NCBI GenBank assembly: GCA_003645435.1
Contig: QNFD01000036.1
Span: 1 to 12,748 of the forward strand
Direction: 5' to 3'
DNA length: 12,748 nt
Origin: Gammaproteobacteria bacterium
Lineage (GTDB): Bacteria > Pseudomonadota > Gammaproteobacteria > GCA-001735895
In this document: positions 5,354 through 12,748 of the stretch, piece by piece
Position numbering within the stretch: the first letter of the stretch is position 1
How the letters are laid out: each line of letters opens with the position of its first letter
Made by a program: the position numbers and the translations under genes
The notes under the pieces: generated by a model
What the model was told of the DNA's origin: nothing
Databases searched by the model: none
Seen by the model: only the letters and a program-made list of their open reading frames with translations

Positions 5354-6122
5354 CCCGGTTGCACAGGTCAGTGTAGCGCGCGCACTCGGTGTGACCCTGG
5401 CAGTCGCATTTGTCTGCGCACTGTTGGTCTCCACCGTCTCAGTCGGCCTGCGTCCCCTGCAGAAAGCCAATGTCGAAGCCGAACGTCGCGCCCAGCTTGA
5501 GATTGTTGTGAATGCGCTGGCGGACATCGGTCAGGCGCAGACAATCGAAAGCCTGGAAGCGCATATCGTCGAACTTGCCAGCGGTCGTTACGATAACAGC
5601 CAGGATCTGGCGACTTTTAACGCCGAGTCGGCAATCGCTAAACCAGACAAAAGTGTAGCAATCCCCACCGATATCGATGTCGCCGGCATCAAGCGACGCG
5701 CTTTATTTGCAAAGGTATACCTGGTACGTGGCTCGGGTGGTGAAATTGAATTCATCATTCTACCGGTGTGGGGCCGTGGTTATCAGTCGACACTGCGAGC
5801 CTGGCTAGTGCTTGACGGCGACACGCGCAGTATACGCGCACTCAAATTTTACCAACACGGTGAAACCCCGGGTATTGGCGCGCGTATTCAGGAACCCAGG
5901 TGGGAAGCGCTCTGGCACGGCGTACCGATTTATGACGATAGCGGTATTTTGCGCATCGGCGTCAAGACCCAGGCTGGTGGAGCTAGCACTGAATACTCGA
6001 CGTACAGGGTAGACGGTATCTCCGGGGCCACGCGTACCAACCAGGGCGTTGACGGACTCATACGCTTCTGGCTTGGCGATTTTGGTTTTGGCCCGTATCT
6101 GCAGCGTATTCGCGAGGAGTAA
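5346..6122 (+). CDS. nqrC: Na+-translocating NADH:quinone reductase subunit C (covalent FMN subunit)
   Basis: A 258-residue protein with one N-terminal membrane helix (about 12-35) and a periplasmic FMN domain, the normal NqrC architecture and length. The family signature [11 protein letters not shown] is at 171-181. The flavinylation motif DGISGATRT is intact, with Thr229 expected to carry FMN through a phosphoester bond made by the flavin transferase ApbE. In the complex it passes electrons on to NqrB. The ATG at 5346 lies inside the end of nqrB (8-bp overlap), implying translational coupling. No apbE is seen in the window, so the transferase must be encoded elsewhere. The intact NqrC motif contrasts with the lost NqrB motif in the same operon. 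Confidence 0.95.
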   Translation: MSDPVAQVSVARALGVTLAVAFVCALLVSTVSVGLRPLQKANVEAERRAQLEIVVNALADIGQAQTIESLEAHIVELASGRYDNSQDLATFNAESAIAKPDKSVAIPTDIDVAGIKRRALFAKVYLVRGSGGEIEFIILPVWGRGYQSTLRAWLVLDGDTRSIRALKFYQHGETPGIGARIQEPRWEALWHGVPIYDDSGILRIGVKTQAGGASTEYSTYRVDGISGATRTNQGVDGLIRFWLGDFGFGPYLQRIREE

Positions 6123-6127
6123 CACTG

Positions 6128-6790
6128 ATGCAAAACAACTACTGGCAAATCCTCACGCGTCCGCTCATAGACGAGAATCCGCTGACCTTGCAAATTCTCG
6201 GCATCTGCTCGGCGCTGGCAGTAACGACATCACTGGATACCGCGCTGGTGATGAGCGCCGTGGTAATTTGCGTGCTGGCTATAGGCAGCAGCGCAGTCAG
6301 TCTGATTCGCCGCCAGGTACCGCGCTCGGTGCGTATTATCATACAGATCACAATTATCGCCTCACTCGTAATAATCGTCGACCAGATACTCCAGGCCTAC
6401 GCCTTTGAGCTCAGTAAACGCCTGTCGGTGTTCGTCGGCCTGATCATCACGAATTGCATTGTACTCGGCCGTGCCGAGGGCTTCGCGATGCGTAACGGCG
6501 TAGTGGCAAGTGCGCTAGACGGCATCGGCAACGGCCTGGGTTATGCCCTGATTCTTATCATTGTCGGCGCTATCCGCGAGTTTTTCGGCAAGGGCAGCCT
6601 GCTCAACGTGCAGATTCTTATTCCGGTCAGCCAGGGCGGCGGCTTCGAACCCCTCCATTTGATGCTGTTACCACCCAGTGCATTTTTTATCATCGGCGGC
6701 ATCATCTGGTACATCCGACGCAAGCGGCCGGAACAGGTGGAAAACCCTGAGTTCACGCTAAGCCCGGGTGAACAGGCAGAATCGAAATGA
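6128..6790 (+). CDS. nqrD: Na+-translocating NADH:quinone reductase subunit D
   Basis: A 220-residue multi-helix inner-membrane protein homologous to NqrD/RnfE. LENPLT-like [18 protein letters not shown] opens the protein, and [33 protein letters not shown] and a charged cytoplasmic tail follow. Cys27 (LGICSALAV) and Cys110 ([13 protein letters not shown]) occupy the positions of the two cysteines that, with two from NqrE, bind the intramembrane iron centre on the electron path from NqrF to NqrC. GAGGAG (6114-6119) is a strong ribosome site 8 bp ahead of the ATG. nqrD and nqrE overlap by ATGA. The length is a little above the usual roughly 210 because of the C-terminal tail. Confidence 0.95.
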   Translation: MQNNYWQILTRPLIDENPLTLQILGICSALAVTTSLDTALVMSAVVICVLAIGSSAVSLIRRQVPRSVRIIIQITIIASLVIIVDQILQAYAFELSKRLSVFVGLIITNCIVLGRAEGFAMRNGVVASALDGIGNGLGYALILIIVGAIREFFGKGSLLNVQILIPVSQGGGFEPLHLMLLPPSAFFIIGGIIWYIRRKRPEQVENPEFTLSPGEQAESK

Positions 6791-7392
6791 ACGATCTCTT
6801 CGAACTACTGCTGCGCTCGGTTTTCCTCGACAACCTGGCCCTGTCTTTCTTCCTCGGTATGTGCACCTTCCTGGCCGTCTCCAAACGCGTCGATACCGCG
6901 TTCGGGGTAGGTCTGGCGGTACTTGTGGTACAGACCATAACCGTGCCGGTCAACAACCTCATTTACGTCTGGCTGCTCGCACCCGGTGCCCTGGCCTGGG
7001 CCGGCCTGGGTGATGTCGATCTCTCCTTTCTGCGTCTGATCGCGTTTATCGGTATTATCGCAGCGATGGTGCAGGTGCTGGAAATGACACTGGAATTCCA
7101 CATTCCGAAACTATATCGCGCGCTGGGCATCTTCCTGCCGCTGATAACGGTTAACTGCGCGATCCTCGGCGGCAGTCTGTTTATGGTCGAACGCAGCTAC
7201 AGCTTTGTCGAAAGCGTGGTTTACGGTTTTGGCTCCGGATTGGGCTGGGCCCTGGCCATCGTCATGTTCGCGGCAATCCGTGATCGACTCAAATACGCCG
7301 ATATTCCGCATGGGCTTCAGGGCCTGGGGATTAATTTCGTTATTGCTGGTCTGATGTCGTTTGGTTTTATGGCATTTGCGGGGATGGGTTGA
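6787..7392 (+). CDS. nqrE: Na+-translocating NADH:quinone reductase subunit E
   Basis: A 201-residue multi-helix membrane protein homologous to NqrE/RnfA, of normal length. Landmarks are [23 protein letters not shown], with Cys26, and [14 protein letters not shown], with Cys124. These two cysteines match those that share the intramembrane 2Fe-2S centre with Nqr[31 protein letters not shown] is the usual NqrE C-terminal half, and the GL.FI..GLMS.GFM.F.G ending is also typical. The start overlaps nqrD (ATGA), and the stop overlaps the nqrF ATG (TGATG). Nothing unusual is seen in this subunit. Confidence 0.96.
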   Translation: MNDLFELLLRSVFLDNLALSFFLGMCTFLAVSKRVDTAFGVGLAVLVVQTITVPVNNLIYVWLLAPGALAWAGLGDVDLSFLRLIAFIGIIAAMVQVLEMTLEFHIPKLYRALGIFLPLITVNCAILGGSLFMVERSYSFVESVVYGFGSGLGWALAIVMFAAIRDRLKYADIPHGLQGLGINFVIAGLMSFGFMAFAGMG

Positions 7393-8612
7393 TGCTGGAG
7401 GCGACTCTCGGTGTAGCGTTCTTCTCTGCGATTGTTCTATTGCTGGCCCTGTTGGTGTTATGGGCACGTCACTTGCTGGTGCCTCACGGTGAATGCGAAA
7501 TCGAAATCAATATGAGCAGGACCATCAAGGCACAGATCGGCGAAAACCTGCTAGGAGTATGCCTGGATGCGGGCATTCAGTTTCCAGGTGCCTGCAGGGG
7601 TGCCGGCACCTGCGGTCTATGCAAGGCGCGCGTGTTGAGTGGTGGCGGCGAGGCAGGCCCGCAGGAACTGGCCCTGTTGAATCGACGCGAGGCAAGGCAA
7701 GGCACCCGGCTCGCCTGCCAGGTGCGGGTGCTCGGGCCGATGTCGATCGAGGTGGACGAGGCATACTTCGAGGTAAAGAGCTGGCACTGCCGGGTCGAGT
7801 CGGCCCGCAATGTCAGCACCCTGATCCGTGAGATTGTGCTGCGCTTACCCCCCGGTGAGCAGCTAGACTTTCGTGCCGGTGGATTCGTGCAGATGAGCTG
7901 CCCACGGTTCCATCTCAGTTTTTCGGATTTCGATATCGACGAAGACTTTCGTGATGTCTGGGACAAGTTCGGTCTCTGGAAGCTTAAGGCCGGCAGTGAA
8001 ACAGAGGTTACCCGCGCCTATTCGATGGCCAACCATCCCGCCGAAAAAGGTCTTATCATCCTCAATGTACGCATCGCCCTGCCGCCGCCCGGGCACCCTC
8101 AGGCACCACCCGGTGTAGTGTCGAGCTGGCTGTTCTCGCTCAAACCCGGCGACTCCCTCGATGTCAGCGGCCCCTACGGTCACTTCTTTGTCGAACCTAC
8201 CAATAAAGAGGCAGTATTTATCGGCGGCGGCGCGGGCATGGCGCCTTTACGTGCGCAGATTCTCGATTTACTGGAAACGCAACAGTCAAAGCGTAAGATC
8301 AGTTTCTGGTATGGTGCCCGGTCCCGTCGCGAGTTGTATTACGCCGAAGTGTTCGAAGATCTGCAGGACAAACACTCCAACTTTAGCTGGCACCCGGCAC
8401 TATCAGAAAGCGAAACTGTTGACGCCTGGGAAGGTTATACCGGCTATATTCATCAGGTTATATTCGACCAGTATCTGATGAAACACGTCTCACCCGAGCG
8501 ATGCGAGTACTACCTGTGCGGCCCGCCGTTGATGGTGCAATCGGTGTTAAGCATGCTCGACGAACTCGGAGTTTTGCGGGAAAATATTCACTATGACGAT
8601 TTTGGAACCTGA
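7392..8612 (+). CDS. nqrF: Na+-translocating NADH:quinone reductase subunit F (NADH dehydrogenase, FAD, 2Fe-2S)
   Basis: NqrF is the electron entry subunit, oxidising NADH in the cytoplasm. The 406 residues comprise an N-terminal membrane helix (about 5-28), a ferredoxin domain with 2Fe-2S ligands Cys68, Cys74, Cys77 and Cys109 (the C-x5-C-x2-C...C pattern of Vibrio NqrF), an FAD domain with RAYS (208-211) and GPYGHFF (260-266), and an NADH domain with GGGAGMAP (278-285) and YYLCGPP (373-379). The ending DDFG is typical of the family. All cofactor motifs look intact, so NADH oxidation should be normal. The start is ATG 7392, overlapping the nqrE stop by one base; an adjacent TTG at 7389 is the alternative. 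nqrM follows after 2 bp. Confidence 0.96.
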   Translation: MLEATLGVAFFSAIVLLLALLVLWARHLLVPHGECEIEINMSRTIKAQIGENLLGVCLDAGIQFPGACRGAGTCGLCKARVLSGGGEAGPQELALLNRREARQGTRLACQVRVLGPMSIEVDEAYFEVKSWHCRVESARNVSTLIREIVLRLPPGEQLDFRAGGFVQMSCPRFHLSFSDFDIDEDFRDVWDKFGLWKLKAGSETEVTRAYSMANHPAEKGLIILNVRIALPPPGHPQAPPGVVSSWLFSLKPGDSLDVSGPYGHFFVEPTNKEAVFIGGGAGMAPLRAQILDLLETQQSKRKISFWYGARSRRELYYAEVFEDLQDKHSNFSWHPALSESETVDAWEGYTGYIHQVIFDQYLMKHVSPERCEYYLCGPPLMVQSVLSMLDELGVLRENIHYDDFGT

Positions 8613-8614
8613 CC

Positions 8615-8755
8615 ATGACCACGTTACTATTTGCTGTGCCCCTCTTCATACTGGCCGTAATCGGCCTCGCGCTAGGTCTTATTTTGCGCCAGCGTCCGCT
8701 CGGCGGAAGTTGTGGTAACTGCACCGAGTGCCTGGTGCGCAGGGCTAGCAGTTAG
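8615..8755 (+). CDS. nqrM: NqrM-like NQR maturation protein (short, three-cysteine variant)
   Basis: This 46-residue gene begins 2 bp after the nqrF stop. The product has one membrane helix (residues 4-24), then RQRPLGGSCGNCTEC and a basic end VRRASS. NqrM (DUF539) is a small membrane protein needed to deliver iron to the NqrD/NqrE centre. Its usual features are an N-terminal helix, GSC at about residue 33, and further cysteines of a CDC..PC type after a loop. Here GSC falls at residues 31-33, but the loop is missing and the cysteines are compressed to C-x2-C-x2-C (33, 36, 39), giving three instead of four. The length is roughly half the usual. Position in the operon and the GSC match support the assignment. 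It is short enough to be missed by gene finders. Confidence 0.85.
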   Translation: MTTLLFAVPLFILAVIGLALGLILRQRPLGGSCGNCTECLVRRASS

Positions 8756-8777
8756 CCGCATCCTAAGATACATCATT

Positions 8778-8784
8778 GAAGGAG
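8778..8784 (+). promoter_or_regulatory. Strong ribosome binding site of the CBS-domain gene
   Basis: GAAGGAG ends 7 bp before the ATG at 8792. It is stronger than the sites of most nqr genes and fixes the start of the CBS-domain protein. Confidence 0.7.
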
Positions 8785-8791
8785 TACAATC

Positions 8792-9196
8792 ATGACTACC
8801 AGCATCGAACAACATATGACTACCGAGCTGATCAGCTTCTCACCCGAGGACGATATCCTCCACGCCATGCGGGTGTTGCTGGACAAAAAAATCTCGGGCG
8901 CACCGGTTCTCGATGAATCGGAAAAGCTGGTCGGCATACTGTCGATGAAGGATTGCATGGAGATTGTTTACAACACCGCTTACCACCAGGACTGGGGCGG
9001 CAAGGTTGAGCAATACATGAGCCGCGAAGTGGAGCACATCGAGGCCGACACCAGCATCCTCACCGCCGCCGAGAAATTTCTAAACTCCAATTTTCGCCGC
9101 TTCCCAGTGCTGCGTAATGGTCAGCTGGTAGGGCAAATCAGTCGGCATGACATACTGCGTGCACTCGACCAGCTCTATATTCAAAGTACGCAGTGA
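8792..9196 (+). CDS. Two-CBS-domain protein
   Basis: A 134-residue soluble protein consisting only of a tandem CBS pair (Bateman module). CBS1 covers roughly residues 5-62 (QHMTTELISFSPEDDILHAM...GAPVLDE..KLVGILSMKD) and CBS2 roughly 72-130 (VEQYMSREVEHIEADTSI...RRFPVLRNGQLVGQISRHDIL). Such modules usually bind adenosine nucleotides and act as energy or redox sensors; no other domain is fused. It begins 36 bp after nqrM with its own strong ribosome site and has no visible terminator before it, so it probably belongs to the nqr transcript. A role in modulating NQR or sensing AMP/ATP/NAD(H) is an inference from position. Downstream it converges with the OmpA-like gene across 96 bp, in which no convincing terminator is visible. 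Confidence 0.88.
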   Translation: MTTSIEQHMTTELISFSPEDDILHAMRVLLDKKISGAPVLDESEKLVGILSMKDCMEIVYNTAYHQDWGGKVEQYMSREVEHIEADTSILTAAEKFLNSNFRRFPVLRNGQLVGQISRHDILRALDQLYIQSTQ

Positions 9197-9292
9197 TTTA
9201 TAGCTTTTTAATCCTCCTATTTTTGAACCGATAGGATTCGTAATGAAATTTAGCCCGACTGTAAAAGTGAAGCTGTTGGCGGAAAATATTTA

Positions 9293-10474
9293 TCAGTTCT
9301 GGGCTGCTAGTACCGATTCCGGCGGCAGTATTATGATCTCAATCCTGCGGTTACGCTTTCGACCATCGGCTGTTGAGTTACTGTAGGCGGGCCGATATTC
9401 ACCATAACCGACTAGTTTCAGCCGTTTTGGATCAATCAGGCCATTTTGCTGAAAATAGCTAAGAGCAGCTAGCGCACGCATGCTGGAGAGCTCCCAGTTC
9501 GAGGCATAACGGGAATTACTACCGGTGGGAATTTGGTCCGTGTGGCCTTCAATGCTGATAGATCTATCCGGGTACGCGTTTAGAGATTCGGCGATCAGCG
9601 ATAGCACTTTTTTACCGGTCGTTTTGATGTCGGCAGAATCTGAACTGAACAGGACATCGTCCGTCAGCTTGATGACTGTCATCTGATTTTTCAGTTGCGA
9701 TATTTCGACCTGACTCGCATTTATCTCCTGTTCAAGCTGCCGTTTCAGATTTGCAAAACGCTCTGAATCTTTCTTGCGCTGCTGATTTAGCTCGTCGATG
9801 TTAGCTTCGAGGAGGGTTTGTTCTTGCCTGGTAGATTTTAATTGTTGATTCAATTGTGAAACATCTTGCTCCGCATCTGCAAGTGCTATCTCTTTTCGCC
9901 CAACGTCGTCGGATACGCTTGCGATCTGTTGTTGCAGTTGCTGCCTTCGTTTTTGTTCTTCTTCAAGCTGGCTAGTGAGCTGTGACTTTTCTCCACTAAC
10001 GACACTAATTTTGTCCTCTAGTGAAGCTTGCCGGGCCTGTCGCTGCTGCAGTTCCATTTCCAGTTCAGCCGTGGTAGATGCAGCCCTGTTCGCCTCCAGC
10101 TGCATGCTATTTTCAATTTTTTCTTTTTCTACTTTAAACTCATCAAACGAGGCCTGTAGCTGCTCCTGTGATTTTTTTCCCGATGTCAGGCTCTCTAACA
10201 GCTCCTGTTCGATTTGGTTGAGTTGATCGATCGTGTTCTGTTGGTTCTCCAGTTTCCGGCCCAGTTCCCGTTCGGTTTGGGTGAGTTGATCGATCGATTG
10301 TTTTTGCTGGTCTATCTCCTGGTTCAGTTCTCGTTGCACTGATTCATTGTTGCTTTCCAGGGACTGACTATTCTCTCGTTCGGAATAGTAATTATACCAT
10401 CCACCTGCGGCTACAGCAGCCAGTATCAGGCTGGGAAGGAGTGCGACGTTAAGATTTCCATGACTACGGTTCAT
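9293..10474 (-). CDS. Membrane-anchored coiled-coil protein with C-terminal OmpA/MotB-type peptidoglycan-binding domain
   Basis: The 393-residue product has one N-terminal membrane helix (about 10-27, LPSLILAAVAAGGW), a long Gln/Glu-rich coiled coil (about 35-265), and an OmpA-family domain (about 270-385). The last contains SISIEGHTDQIP (305-316), NWELSSMRA (326-334) and GRKRNRRIEI (371-380). The Asp of GHTD and the Arg of SSMRA and RKRNRR are the residues that grip peptidoglycan in this family, and SNWELS-type sequence is typical of MotB-like members. It probably spans the periplasm and links inner membrane to wall. No partner MotA/ExbB gene is nearby, so it is not clearly a motor stator. 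The coiled coil holds three 21-residue repeats (48-110). The ATG at 10474 follows GGGGTAAT. It lies 104 bp after pntB on the same strand. Confidence 0.88.
   Translation of the reverse strand: MNRSHGNLNVALLPSLILAAVAAGGWYNYYSERENSQSLESNNESVQRELNQEIDQQKQSIDQLTQTERELGRKLENQQNTIDQLNQIEQELLESLTSGKKSQEQLQASFDEFKVEKEKIENSMQLEANRAASTTAELEMELQQRQARQASLEDKISVVSGEKSQLTSQLEEEQKRRQQLQQQIASVSDDVGRKEIALADAEQDVSQLNQQLKSTRQEQTLLEANIDELNQQRKKDSERFANLKRQLEQEINASQVEISQLKNQMTVIKLTDDVLFSSDSADIKTTGKKVLSLIAESLNAYPDRSISIEGHTDQIPTGSNSRYASNWELSSMRALAALSYFQQNGLIDPKRLKLVGYGEYRPAYSNSTADGRKRNRRIEIIILPPESVLAAQN
10207..10296. repeat. 63-bp period internal repeat in the OmpA-like gene
   Basis: The 27-bp segments at 10207-10233 and 10270-10296 differ at only two positions and are 63 bp (21 codons, three heptads) apart. 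They encode IDQLNQIEQEL and IDQLTQTEREL in the coiled coil. The DNA-level identity points to a fairly recent in-frame duplication. Confidence 0.7.
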
Positions 10475-10578
10475 ATTACCCCGGCTCAGACAGGTGTTCC
10501 TGCTCTTTTAAGTTATGGTACTAACTATCATCCGATCATATCACTTTTCGATAAATTGTTCCCGAGCCGAGGCCAGCC

Positions 10579-11973
10579 TTAAATAGCCTTGATCAACAAG
10601 TCCAGGCTCTCCTTCGCGTCACCAAACAGCATGCGTGTATTTTCCTTAACGAACAACGGGTTATCGACACCGGCGTATCCAGCCGCCATGCCGCGCTTGA
10701 GTACGATGGTAGTTTCGCTGTTCCACACCTCGAGTACAGGCATACCGGCGATCGGGCTGTCTTCGTCGTCCTGTGCAGAGGGGTTAACCGTATCGTTTGC
10801 GCCGATGATGAGGGAGACGTCGATACTGGGAAAATCGTCGTTGACCTCGTCCATTTCAAACACGATATCGTATGGCACATGTGCTTCCGCCAGCAATACG
10901 TTCATGTGACCCGGCATTCGCCCCGCGACCGGATGAATTCCAAAACGTACGTTGACGCCTTTTGCTTTCAGGATTTTTGCAATTTCCGACACCGCATGCT
11001 GTGCCTGCGCCATCGCCATCCCATAACCGGGCACGACCATGACTTCGCTGGCATTATTGAGCAAGTGTGCCGTTTCAGCTATGTCGATGGTTTGTACTTC
11101 ACCCTCGTAGCCCTCTGCTGCGCCAGCAGAGCTGCTTCCAGAGGTACCAAACCCGCCTGCGATGACGCTGATAAAATTACGATTCATCGCGCGGCACATG
11201 ATGTAACTCAGGATTGCGCCACTACTGCCGACGAGCGCACCGGTAACAATCAGTAAATCGTTCGACAGCATGAACCCTGTCGCCGCTGCGGCCCAACCCG
11301 AATAGCTATTCAACATTGATATAACTACCGGCATATCGGCGCCACCAATGGCGGCAACCATATGCACTCCAAAAACCATCGCGATAGCTGTCATTACGAT
11401 GAGCATGAGCAAAGCGTCGGCATGACTTTCGGCGCCGACAAACCTGGTGCCGACTACAATCACGCCAATAAACAACGCCAGGTTGAGCCAGTGCCTGGCG
11501 GGCAGCATTAACGGCCTGCCGCTGATGATCGCGCTTAATTTTCCATAAGCAATGACCGAACCGGTAAAAGTAAGCGCACCAATACAGACTCCGATAAAAA
11601 TCTCGATTTGATGGATAGTTTTTTCGACGCCTACCAGCTCGACACCCGGATCCATAAAATTAGCATAACCGATTAACACCGCGGCGAGACCGACAAGACT
11701 GTGCAGAATCGCCACCAGTTCGGGCATTTGGGTCATTTTTACGCGCAGTGAGAGCACAAAACCAATCACACCACCGGCGATCATGACGACGATCAACAGG
11801 TTATGATTTTTTGATACGAAAGCGATGACGGTAATCAATATCGCTATCGTCATACCGATGATGCCGTACAAATTGCCGCGACGCGCAGACACATTATCTT
11901 TAAGCCCGCCGAGTGCGAGAATGAACAGGGCCGCGGCGCCGAGGTAGCTAACTGTGATTAAACTTTCTGGCAT
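10579..11973 (-). CDS. pntB: NAD(P) transhydrogenase subunit beta
   Basis: PntB carries the NADP(H)-binding domain III and most of the proton channel of the membrane transhydrogenase, which uses the proton gradient to reduce NADP+ with NADH. From ATG 11973 it has 464 residues, the normal size, with about nine membrane helices in the first 265. His91 ([12 protein letters not shown]) and Asn222 (MLNSYSGW) fall at the same numbers as the channel residues of Escherichia coli PntB. Domain III motifs follow: [12 protein letters not shown] (314-325), [20 protein letters not shown] (345-364), [10 protein letters not shown] (391-400) and [16 protein letters not shown] (426-441). An upstream in-frame start at 12024 lies inside pntA and is rejected. 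The true ATG is 4 bp after the pntA stop, with AAGGG overlapping the end of pntA as ribosome site. Confidence 0.97.
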   Translation of the reverse strand: MPESLITVSYLGAAALFILALGGLKDNVSARRGNLYGIIGMTIAILITVIAFVSKNHNLLIVVMIAGGVIGFVLSLRVKMTQMPELVAILHSLVGLAAVLIGYANFMDPGVELVGVEKTIHQIEIFIGVCIGALTFTGSVIAYGKLSAIISGRPLMLPARHWLNLALFIGVIVVGTRFVGAESHADALLMLIVMTAIAMVFGVHMVAAIGGADMPVVISMLNSYSGWAAAATGFMLSNDLLIVTGALVGSSGAILSYIMCRAMNRNFISVIAGGFGTSGSSSAGAAEGYEGEVQTIDIAETAHLLNNASEVMVVPGYGMAMAQAQHAVSEIAKILKAKGVNVRFGIHPVAGRMPGHMNVLLAEAHVPYDIVFEMDEVNDDFPSIDVSLIIGANDTVNPSAQDDEDSPIAGMPVLEVWNSETTIVLKRGMAAGYAGVDNPLFVKENTRMLFGDAKESLDLLIKAI

Positions 11974-11977
11974 AGCA

Positions 11978-12748
11978 CTAACCCTTGAACATTTGCAGCA
12001 TGCGCTGCGTGACCGAAAAACCACCGATGATATTGATACTGGTGATAAAAATTGCGAATGCCGACAGGTACATGATGATCGGGTTGTCGGAGGATAACTG
12101 GGTTACGGCACCGAGAATAATAATACTGCTGATAGCATTCGTAATGCTCATCAACGGGGTGTGCAGCGAGGGTGACACATTCCAGATCACCATGTAACCG
12201 ATGAAGCAGGACAACACGAACACGGAAAAATGCGCCATAAATGATGGCGGTGCCACGAGACCAAGACCGAATAGAGCCGACGCACCGATGATCATTGGTA
12301 TCCATGCGCTTTTGGCGACTTTAGTGACTGCCGAAGGAGGCGTTACCGGCTTTACGGGTTCGGGCTCGACGCTAACCGCCTGCCCGCCAAACGAAGGTTT
12401 ACGCGCCGCCGATACCGCGATCGGTGGCGGCGGCCAGGTAATTTCGCCACTGTTAACAACGGTCGCGCCACGCACCACGGTATTTTCCATATCGATTTCA
12501 ATGTTGCCGTCTTTCGCGGGACACATCTCTTCGATCAGGTTATAAATATTGGTCGCGTATAACTGGCTTGACTGGGTTGCCAGACGGCTGGGTAAATCGG
12601 TATAGCCGACGATATAGACACCATGCTTTTTTACTACTTTACCGGCCACGGTAAGTTCACAGTTACCACCCTGCTCCGCAGCCAGGTCGACGATGACGCT
12701 ACCATCGCGCATGCTGTCTACCATTTCTTTGGTAATCAATTTGGGTGC
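11978..12748 (-). CDS. pntA: NAD(P) transhydrogenase subunit alpha, C-terminal part (5' end outside window)
   Basis: About 256 C-terminal residues are visible, and the frame stays open to the window edge (12748) with [13 protein letters not shown], so the TTG at 12739 is not the start. The sequence [16 protein letters not shown] is the end of the NAD(H)-binding domain I. It is followed by [23 protein letters not shown], a proline-rich linker (roughly 102-140 of the visible part) and four membrane helices of domain II ending in RMLQMFKG. Domains I and II are therefore in one polypeptide, as in the two-gene pntA-pntB arrangement, rather than split into pntAA and pntAB. Its stop lies 4 bp before the pntB ATG, making a clear operon. 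Confidence 0.96.
   Translation of the reverse strand, partial: APKLITKEMVDSMRDGSVIVDLAAEQGGNCELTVAGKVVKKHGVYIVGYTDLPSRLATQSSQLYATNIYNLIEEMCPAKDGNIEIDMENTVVRGATVVNSGEITWPPPPIAVSAARKPSFGGQAVSVEPEPVKPVTPPSAVTKVAKSAWIPMIIGASALFGLGLVAPPSFMAHFSVFVLSCFIGYMVIWNVSPSLHTPLMSITNAISSIIILGAVTQLSSDNPIIMYLSAFAIFITSINIIGGFSVTQRMLQMFKG

Noticed and set aside
3030..8755. Reading the operon as an Rnf complex rather than NQR
   Set aside because: NqrA and NqrF (ferredoxin plus FAD/NADH domains) are present and RnfB/RnfC-type polyferredoxins are absent; the gene order is nqrABCDEF.
9210..9238. AATCCT...AGGATT inverted repeat between the convergent CBS and OmpA-like genes as a bidirectional terminator
   Set aside because: Only a 6-bp A/T-rich stem with a large loop and no T-run after the stem; not enough for a terminator call.
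9243..9386. 47-codon plus-strand frame starting ATGAAATTTAGCCCG, overlapping the 3' end of the OmpA-like gene
   Set aside because: Weak ribosome site, antisense to a clear coding domain, no recognisable protein features.
11974..12024. Extended pntB start adding 17 residues inside pntA
   Set aside because: The extra residues are polar and Cys-rich, unlike PntB. Starting at 11973 puts His91 and Asn222 at the standard family positions.

Overview
The window looks like a chromosomal segment of a marine or salt-adapted gammaproteobacterium. It has moderate G+C, a complete Na+-translocating NADH:quinone reductase (NQR) operon, a proton-translocating transhydrogenase (pntA-pntB), and small palindromic repeats of the kind scattered through proteobacterial genomes. 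The taxonomic placement is inferred from gene content only.

Left part (1-2716): the 3' end of a TetR-type regulator; a compound palindromic repeat; a classical short-chain dehydrogenase (SDR, plus strand); then, on the minus strand, a phosphonoacetaldehyde hydrolase-like gene (phnX) followed by a small SpoIIAA/STAS-like gene. A 156-bp MITE-like element with perfect 17-bp terminal inverted repeats and an 11-bp target duplication sits exactly at the start codon of the STAS-like gene. A second nested palindrome lies inside the element and offers an in-frame replacement Shine-Dalgarno and ATG.

Middle (2717-9196): a 313-bp divergent control region carries a two-copy 22-bp direct repeat on the phnX side and an FNR/ANR-type box on the nqr side. 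It is followed by nqrA-B-C-D-E-F, packed with 1-8 bp overlaps or gaps of a few bases, then a previously easy-to-miss 46-codon nqrM and a two-CBS-domain gene. All six NQR subunits are present. The NqrF Fe-S cysteines, the NqrD/NqrE cluster cysteines and the NqrC flavinylation threonine are intact. The covalent FMN threonine of NqrB is replaced by glutamate, NqrA and NqrB are shortened at the N-terminus, NqrM has a compressed three-cysteine motif, and apbE is not between nqrF and nqrM. Together these features suggest a divergent NQR subtype whose NqrB flavin is either non-covalent or absent. This is the main candidate for something undescribed here.

Right part (9293-12748, minus strand): a membrane-anchored, coiled-coil OmpA/MotB-type peptidoglycan-binding protein, full-length pntB, and the 3' part of pntA running off the window. 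NQR (NADH to quinone, Na+ export) and Pnt (H+-driven NADH to NADPH) both act on the NADH pool, but they are separate convergent transcription units and nothing in the sequence shows co-regulation.
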